A DNA stretch of 64,000 nucleotides from Xanthomonas chitinilytica. Its GTDB lineage: Bacteria > Pseudomonadota > Gammaproteobacteria > Xanthomonadales > Xanthomonadaceae. The stretch is from positions 147,831 to 211,830 of the forward strand of contig NZ_JAPCHY010000009.1 of NCBI RefSeq assembly GCF_026107455.2, read 5' to 3'. The translations under genes were made by a program, and so were the position numbers. Of this stretch, positions 58,894-64,000 are shown piece by piece. The notes beneath the pieces are model-generated. The model did not search any database. It had not been told where the DNA came from and saw only the letters and a program-made list of their open reading frames with translations. Each line of letters opens with the position of its first letter. Positions within the stretch are counted from its first letter, which is position 1.

Positions 58894-60201
58894 ATGCTCG
58901 GAAGGATGTCGATATCCAGTGCCGCATTGCTGCGGACCCGGGCGCCGACCGGGCCGCGCGCCGAAGGACTGGCGGTCCGGTTCGATGCCGTGCGCCAGCG
59001 CAGTCTCGACCTGGCCGCGCCGCTGTCTGCCGAGGACGCCATGGTGCAGAGCATGGACGACGCCAGTCCGGCCAAGTGGCACCTGGCCCACACCAGCTGG
59101 TTCTTCGAGCAGTTCGTGCTGGCCGCGCAACCGGGCCATGCCGCGCTGCATCCGGACTGGGACCTGCTGTTCAACAGTTACTACCAGAGCGTCGGCCCGG
59201 CCCATGCGCGCCCGCACCGAGGCCTGCTGTCGCGGCCCACGCTGGCGCAGGTCCTCGACTACCGCGCCGCCGTCGACGCGCGCATCGCCGAGCGCTTCAG
59301 GGCCGGCACGCTGGACGCACGGGCACGCCGGCACCTGCTGCTGGGCCTGCAGCACGAGCAGCAGCACCAGGAGCTGCTGTTGACCGACATCAAGCACGCG
59401 TTCTGGTCCAATCCGCTGCAGCCGGCCTATCGCGACGATCTTGCGGCGGCGGCCGCCGGACCCGCACCGCTGCGCTGGATCGCCTGCGGCGAGCGCGTCG
59501 TCGAGATCGGCGCCGCGGCCTGGCCGGAGCAGCCGCGGTTCGCCTACGACAACGAATCGCCGCGCCACCGCGTGCTGCTGCCGGCGCACGCGCTGGCCAG
59601 CCGCCCGGTGAGCAACGGCGAGTACCGCGCCTTCGTCGAGGCCGGCGGCTACCGCGAGCCGCGCTGGTGGATGAGCGAAGGCTGGGAGCGGGTGCGCGGC
59701 GAAGGCTGGCGGCATCCGCTGTACTGGCGCGACGCCCTGGACGCGGAGTTCACCCTCGGCGGCTGGCGCGCGCTGGATCCGCACGCCCCGGTGTGCCACC
59801 TGAGCTGGTTCGAGGCCGACGCCTACGCGCGCTGGGCCGGCGCACGGCTGCCGACCGAGTTCGAGTGGGAGCATGCCGCGGCGGCGATGCCGGTGGCCGG
59901 CAACTTCGTCGAGGACGAGCGCCTGCATCCCCATGCCGCCGGCACCGGCGAGGGATTCGTCCAGCTGTTCGGCGACGTGTGGGAATGGACCTCCAGCGCC
60001 TACGGGCCCTACCCGGGATTCCAGGCGCTGCCCGGCAGCCTGGGCGAGTACAACGGCAAGTTCATGTGCGGCCAGTACGTGCTGCGCGGCGGCAGCTGCG
60101 CCACCGCGCGCAGCCATGTGCGTGCCAGCTACCGCAACTTCTTCGCACCGACGGCGCGCTGGCAGTTCGCCGGGCTGCGGCTGGCGCGGGACGGCGCATG
60201 A
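58894..60201 (+). CDS. egtB: ergothioneine biosynthesis sulfoxide synthase EgtB
   Basis: The 435-residue enzyme starts at 58894 (MLGRMSISSA) or possibly at 58906. The N-terminal DinB-like half holds the iron ligands in AKWHLAHTSWFFEQFVL and the HX3HXE motif of LLGLQHEQQHQELLLTDI. The C-terminal formylglycine-generating-enzyme-like half shows ASRPVSNGEYRAFVEAGGY, VCHLSWFEADAYARWAGARLPTEFEWEHAA and FGDVWEWTSSAYGPYPGF. EgtB joins a thiol (gamma-glutamylcysteine or cysteine) to hercynine using O2 and iron. It overlaps egtD by ATGA, giving translational coupling. Confidence 0.95.
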   Translation: MLGRMSISSAALLRTRAPTGPRAEGLAVRFDAVRQRSLDLAAPLSAEDAMVQSMDDASPAKWHLAHTSWFFEQFVLAAQPGHAALHPDWDLLFNSYYQSVGPAHARPHRGLLSRPTLAQVLDYRAAVDARIAERFRAGTLDARARRHLLLGLQHEQQHQELLLTDIKHAFWSNPLQPAYRDDLAAAAAGPAPLRWIACGERVVEIGAAAWPEQPRFAYDNESPRHRVLLPAHALASRPVSNGEYRAFVEAGGYREPRWWMSEGWERVRGEGWRHPLYWRDALDAEFTLGGWRALDPHAPVCHLSWFEADAYARWAGARLPTEFEWEHAAAAMPVAGNFVEDERLHPHAAGTGEGFVQLFGDVWEWTSSAYGPYPGFQALPGSLGEYNGKFMCGQYVLRGGSCATARSHVRASYRNFFAPTARWQFAGLRLARDGA

Positions 60202-61172
60202 ATGCTGCCGCGCAGGCGCTGGCCGCGCTGACCGATCTGCTGCCGGGACGCGAGGCGATCGCCGCCGAGGTGCTGGCCGGGCTGTCGCGGCATCCGCGGC
60301 GCCTGCCCTCCAAGTATTTCTACGACGAACGCGGTTCGGCGCTGTTCGAACAGATCACCCGCCAGCCCGAGTACTACCTCACCCGGACCGAGCTGGCATT
60401 GCTGCAACGGGTGCTGCCGGACATCGCGCGCCAGGTCGGCGCCCATGCCCGGGTGGTGGAATACGGCAGCGGCAGCGGACGCAAGACCCGGCTGCTGCTG
60501 CACGGGCTGGACCGCGTGGTGGCCTACACCCCGATCGAGATCGCCCGCAGCGCGCTGCTGGCCAGCGTCGCGCACCTGGCCGGCGAACTGCCCGCGGTGG
60601 AGATGCTACCGGTGTGCGCCGACTTCACCGCGCCGGTGCGGCTGCCGGCGCCGCAGCTGCCGGCCGCGCGCACCCTGGTGTTCTTTCCCGGCTCCACCCT
60701 GGGCAACTTCACCGCGGACGAAGCGGTGAAACTGCTGCTGGCCATGCGCCAGACCATGGGGCCGCAGGGGCTGGCGCTGATCGGCATCGACCTGGACAAG
60801 GCGCCGGACGTGATCGAGGCCGCCTACAACGATGCCGCCGGCGTCACCGCCGCCTTCACCCTCAACCTGCTGGCGCGTTTGAACCGCGAGATCGGCAGCG
60901 ACTTCGATCTGGCGCAGTTCCAGCACCGCGCCCGCTACCACCGGCAGCGGCTGCGGATCGAGACCGAGCTGGTCAGCCGGCAGGCGCAGACCGTGCACGT
61001 CGCCGGGCAGGCGTTCGCCTTCGCCGCGGGCGAAGCGATGCAGGTCGAGTACAGCCACAAGTACACCGAGGCCGGCTTCGCCGCGCTGGCCGCGGCCGCC
61101 GGATTGCAGGTGGTCGCCGGCTGGGACAGCGAAGCGCCGGCGTTCGGACTGCGCCTGCTGCAACCGGCCTGA
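60198..61172 (+). CDS. egtD: L-histidine N-alpha-methyltransferase EgtD
   Basis: The ATG at 60198 overlaps the egtB stop (ATGA). The 324-residue enzyme shows the EgtD pattern: LPSKYFYDERGSALFEQITRQPEYYLTRTE, VVEYGSGSGRKTRLLL (SAM loop), YTPIEIARSALL, LVFFPGSTLGNFTADEAV and the C-terminal MQVEYSHKYTEAGFAALAAAAG. It trimethylates histidine to hercynine, the substrate of EgtB. The gene pair forms the two-gene route used by bacteria that lack egtC and egtE in the same operon; those steps may be met by other enzymes. Confidence 0.95.
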   Translation: MNAAAQALAALTDLLPGREAIAAEVLAGLSRHPRRLPSKYFYDERGSALFEQITRQPEYYLTRTELALLQRVLPDIARQVGAHARVVEYGSGSGRKTRLLLHGLDRVVAYTPIEIARSALLASVAHLAGELPAVEMLPVCADFTAPVRLPAPQLPAARTLVFFPGSTLGNFTADEAVKLLLAMRQTMGPQGLALIGIDLDKAPDVIEAAYNDAAGVTAAFTLNLLARLNREIGSDFDLAQFQHRARYHRQRLRIETELVSRQAQTVHVAGQAFAFAAGEAMQVEYSHKYTEAGFAALAAAAGLQVVAGWDSEAPAFGLRLLQPA

Positions 61173-61231
61173 GCCGGCCGTCGCGGCGCCGCGTTTATGA
61201 TGCGGGTTTCCCCGCCTGCTGGAGCCGCCCG

Positions 61232-63385
61232 ATGAGACCGACCGCCGCACTGCTGTTGTTGGCGGGGGCATGCGCGGCGGGCGGTGCACCGGCGGCGACC
61301 GCCGACTTCGGCCAGTGCGGTGCGGGCCTGAAGGCCAGCGCGGCGGCGCAGGGCATTCCGGCCGAAAGCTTCGACCGCTTCTTCGACGGCGTGCAGCCGG
61401 ACATGAGCGTGCTGCCGCTGCTCGATGCGCAGCCCGAGTTCACCACCCCGATCTGGGACTACCTGGCCGCGCTGGTCGACGAACAGCGCATCGCCGACGG
61501 CCGCGCCCTGCTGGCGACGCACCGCGAGCTGCTGGCCGGGATCGCCCGCCAGTACGGCGTCGATGCCGAGACCGTGGTCGCGGTATGGGGCGTGGAAAGC
61601 GACTACGGCCGCGTGTTCGGCAAGCGGCCGCTGCTGTCGTCGCTGGCCACGCTGGCCTGCAACGGCCGCCGCCAGCCGTTCTTCCGCGGCGAGCTGCTGG
61701 CGCTGCTGAAGCTGCTGCAGTCCGGCGACCTGCGCGCCGAAGGCCTGACCGGTTCCTGGGCCGGCGCCTTCGGCCACACCCAGTTCATGCCGTCCACCTA
61801 TGCCCGCATCGCCGTGGATGGCGACGGCGACGGTCGCCGCGACCTGGTGGGCAGCGTGCCCGATGCGCTGGCCTCCACCGCCAACTACCTCAAGCGCGCC
61901 GGCTGGCGCAGCGGCCAACCCTGGGGCGTGGAGGTGCGTTTGCCCGACGGCTTCAACGCCGCGCTGGCCGGCCGCAGCAAGCGCAAGCCGCTGGCCGACT
62001 GGCGCGCGCTGGGCGTCACCGCGCTCGATGGCGGCGTGCTGGCCCCGGCCGGGCTGCCGGCCGATGCCAGCGCCGCGCTGCTGTTGCCGGCCGGCGCCAA
62101 GGGCCCGGCCCTGCTGGCGTTCCGCAACTACGACGCGATCTATTCCTACAACGCCGCCGAGAGCTATGCCCTGGCCATCGCCACCCTGGCCGACCGCCTG
62201 CGCGGCGGCAGCGGCCTGGTCGCCGCCTGGCCCACCGACGATCCGGGCATCGGCCGCGGCGAGCGCCGCGAGCTGCAGGCCCTGCTGCTCGCGCGCGGCC
62301 ACGACATCGGCAGTGCCGATGGCATCATCGGCGCCAGCAGCCGCCGCGCCATCCAGGTCGAGCAGCAGCGGCTGGGCTGGAAGAATGCCGATGGCCGCGC
62401 CGGCCGCCGCATCCTCGATACGCTGCGCCAGCAGCAGGCGCAGCCGGTGCCCACCGCGTTCGCGCTGCCGTCCAACTACAACCGGTTCGTCCAGTCCCCC
62501 AGCGTGCGGAGCAAGGTGTCGATGAAAGAAGTGCAAGGCCTGAGCAGCGGCGATTTCCAGGGCTTCGATGCATGGAAGGTGGAAACGCCCTACTCCACCG
62601 CGGCCATCGGCGTGTTCGGCGGGCAGCTGCTGTCGTTCGTGCCCAAGGACGGCCAGGACCTGATGTGGCTCTCGCCCACCGCGCAGCCGCTGCCCACGCC
62701 GATCCGCGGCGGCACCCCCGTGTGCTGGCCCTATTTCGGGCGCCAGGGCCAGGGCAACGACGTGCCCTCGCACGGTTTCGTCCGCACCCTGCCATGGGAA
62801 CTGCACAAGGCCGTGCGCGAGGCCGACGGCACCATCGAACTGACGCTTGCGCCGCCGCCGCTGGAGAACCTGTCGCTGAAGCTGACCATGGTGCTGCGCA
62901 TCGGCCGCACGCTGGAGCAGCGACTGCTGACCGAGAACACCGGCACCGGGCCGGTGGCGTTCACCCAGGCGCTGCACAACTATTTCCGCGTCAGCGACGC
63001 CCTGCAGGTCGACGTGCAGGGCGTGGACGGGCTGACCTACCTGGACAAGCTCGACCAGGGCGCCGCCCACCGCCAACAGGGCGACTGGAACCTGCGCGAC
63101 CCGCGCGATCCCGGCCGCAGCGACCGCATCTACACCCGGGCCGGTGGCCGCTACGTGCTGCGCGACCCCGGCTTCAGGCGCCGCATCGGGATCGCCACCA
63201 CCGGCAGCCGCTCGCTGGTGGCGTGGAATCCGGGTGCCGAAGCGGCGGCGAAGATGGCCGACGTCGGCGAAGGCTGGCGCGACTACGTCTGCCTGGAAGC
63301 CGCCAACGTCGGGCCGGACGTGATCGAGCTGGCACCGGGCGGCCGCCATGTACTCGAACAGGTGGTCGAGGTGCTCCCGCTGTAG
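61232..63385 (+). CDS. in-frame fusion: MltB-type lytic transglycosylase + hexose-6-phosphate mutarotase-like domain
   Basis: One uninterrupted 717-codon frame begins MRPTAALLLLAGACAAGGAP, a signal peptide. Residues about 25-420 are a lytic murein transglycosylase B: VVAVWGVESDYGRVFG (catalytic Glu), GAFGHTQFMPSTY, RNYDAIYSYNAAESYALAI and a peptidoglycan-binding helix region (LLLARGHDIGSADGIIG). Residues 431-717 are a YeaD-like aldose-1-epimerase-type mutarotase: GGQLLSFVPKDGQDLMWLSP, TPVCWPYFGRQGQGNDVPSHG, HNYFRVSD and LVAWNPG. No stop separates them. An internal ATG at 62522 (MKEVQGLSSGDF) has AAGG upstream and could give a separate cytoplasmic mutarotase. The two are normally separate genes. 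Confidence 0.8.
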   Translation: MRPTAALLLLAGACAAGGAPAATADFGQCGAGLKASAAAQGIPAESFDRFFDGVQPDMSVLPLLDAQPEFTTPIWDYLAALVDEQRIADGRALLATHRELLAGIARQYGVDAETVVAVWGVESDYGRVFGKRPLLSSLATLACNGRRQPFFRGELLALLKLLQSGDLRAEGLTGSWAGAFGHTQFMPSTYARIAVDGDGDGRRDLVGSVPDALASTANYLKRAGWRSGQPWGVEVRLPDGFNAALAGRSKRKPLADWRALGVTALDGGVLAPAGLPADASAALLLPAGAKGPALLAFRNYDAIYSYNAAESYALAIATLADRLRGGSGLVAAWPTDDPGIGRGERRELQALLLARGHDIGSADGIIGASSRRAIQVEQQRLGWKNADGRAGRRILDTLRQQQAQPVPTAFALPSNYNRFVQSPSVRSKVSMKEVQGLSSGDFQGFDAWKVETPYSTAAIGVFGGQLLSFVPKDGQDLMWLSPTAQPLPTPIRGGTPVCWPYFGRQGQGNDVPSHGFVRTLPWELHKAVREADGTIELTLAPPPLENLSLKLTMVLRIGRTLEQRLLTENTGTGPVAFTQALHNYFRVSDALQVDVQGVDGLTYLDKLDQGAAHRQQGDWNLRDPRDPGRSDRIYTRAGGRYVLRDPGFRRRIGIATTGSRSLVAWNPGAEAAAKMADVGEGWRDYVCLEAANVGPDVIELAPGGRHVLEQVVEVLPL

Positions 63386-63417
63386 GAAAATCCTTCCATC
63401 GCAAAGGAGTGCATTCG

Positions 63418-63897
63418 ATGAAGATGGAACCTGCGCAGCCGTCGCGTTCGCCGGACAACCCGTATACCGCACCGGCTTCCAGCAGCGAATCCCTCGCTCC
63501 CGATACCGCTTCCGGACTGCGCGAGGCGCGCCTGCAGCGGGTGGTGGGCGACAACTACGAGATCTACCGCGAGCGCTGGCGTCTGCACGCCGCCCTGCCG
63601 GGAAGGCCGCGCCCCTGGCATTGGCCGGCGTTCCTGGTTCCCTACTACTGGCTGCTGTTCCGCAAGATGTACCCGATGGCCGCCGTCGCGCTGGGATGCA
63701 CCATGGCGATCGGTTTTGTTGCCGCCTTCTTCAGGCTTCCGCTTGGATGGTTGCTGTTCCTCACCCTGCTGATGAACCTGGGCTTCGGCCTGGCGGGCAA
63801 CGCCCTCTACCTGCGGCATTGCACGCGCCTGATCGAACAGGTGGAGCGGGCCTATCGCGGCGGCGAACACCGGATCATGGCCGAGCTAGGTGTGTAA
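63418..63897 (+). CDS. DUF2628-like membrane protein
   Basis: AAAGGAG lies eight bases before the ATG at 63418. The 159-residue protein has a Ser/Pro-rich lead and a charged segment. DUF2628-type sequence follows (NYEIYRERWRLHA, HWPAFLVPYYWLLFRKMYPMAAVAL), then two membrane helices and a short cytoplasmic end ending AELGV. The stop falls within bases that also belong to the end of an IS481-like element, so the C-terminus may have been altered by insertion. Function is unknown. Confidence 0.75.
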   Translation: MKMEPAQPSRSPDNPYTAPASSSESLAPDTASGLREARLQRVVGDNYEIYRERWRLHAALPGRPRPWHWPAFLVPYYWLLFRKMYPMAAVALGCTMAIGFVAAFFRLPLGWLLFLTLLMNLGFGLAGNALYLRHCTRLIEQVERAYRGGEHRIMAELGV

Positions 63898-64000
63898 ACC
63901 CAGGACGTTGTTCAGCGGGAGCTGGAGGCGGCTGATGGGTGGCTGGTAGCCGAGGCTGGCATGAGGTCTGTGCCAGTTGTACTGGTGCAGCCAGCGCGGG
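63886..64000 (-). mobile_element. IS481-family transposase, C-terminal end (runs off the window)
   Basis: Reading leftward from the window edge, the frame gives PRWLHQYNWHRPHASLGYQP, then PISRLQLPLNNVLGLHT and a TAG stop at 63888-63886. The YNWHRPHASLG...PPISRL...NN pattern is the C-terminal end of integrase-core transposases of the IS481 group. Only about 37 codons are visible, so completeness cannot be judged. Its stop overlaps the last 12 bp of the DUF2628 gene, which places the element boundary at or inside that gene's end. Confidence 0.85.

Overview
The window is high-GC gammaproteobacterial chromosome of Xanthomonadaceae (Lysobacteraceae) type, spanning the replication origin. Genus cannot be fixed from the sequence alone. 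The family assignment rests on gene order: mnmE, yidC, rnpA and rpmH read leftward; dnaA, dnaN, recF and gyrB read rightward; then comes the Xanthomonas-type TPR gene, tonB, exbB, exbD1, exbD2 and a converging pdxJ. Most large genes point away from the dnaA-gyrB region, as expected next to an origin.

Left arm (1-16.9 kb): a partial rmuC, a deoxyribosyltransferase-like protein, a LysE exporter, a DUF488 protein, an APC permease, an M19 dipeptidase, an RlmI-type rRNA methyltransferase, a TerC/Alx membrane protein behind a yybP-ykoY manganese riboswitch, a rhomboid protease, a periplasmic GDPD, mnmE, an unusual lipoprotein joining a NodB deacetylase, a caspase-like domain, an EF-hand and TPRs, then yidC-rnpA-rpmH.

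Origin (16.9-24.4 kb): dnaA, dnaN, recF and gyrB. The dnaA-dnaN gap carries DnaA boxes and an AT-rich stretch. The unusually long dnaN-recF gap carries a second, inverted copy of the same ~170-bp module with matching internal spacing, so two origin-like modules face each other across dnaN. Three parS-like ParB sites lie just after dnaN and inside recF.

Right arm (24.4-64 kb): a CPBP protease, an M48 lipoprotein protease, the TonB-ExbB-ExbD energising complex, pdxJ, cardiolipin synthase, a radical SAM protein, a 2OG-Fe(II) oxygenase, fbp, an aromatic aminotransferase, a YncD/PqqU-like receptor, and an alcohol/aldehyde oxidation operon (aldehyde dehydrogenase, adhP, DUF779). That operon has a sigma-54 promoter and a divergent AcoR-type activator. 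Next is a small carbohydrate locus: kdgK-eda divergent from a TonB-Xanth-Caul receptor and a 1267-residue LamG protein of unknown activity, with a shared repeated motif between them. Then come a TauE permease, a YchJ protein, the ergothioneine genes egtB-egtD, an in-frame MltB-mutarotase fusion, a DUF2628 protein, and the end of an IS481-like transposase at the right edge.

Short palindromic repeats (TGTAGGAGCGACGT + AGTCGCGA type) occur as four inverted pairs in intergenic gaps. No tRNA, rRNA or CRISPR array was seen.
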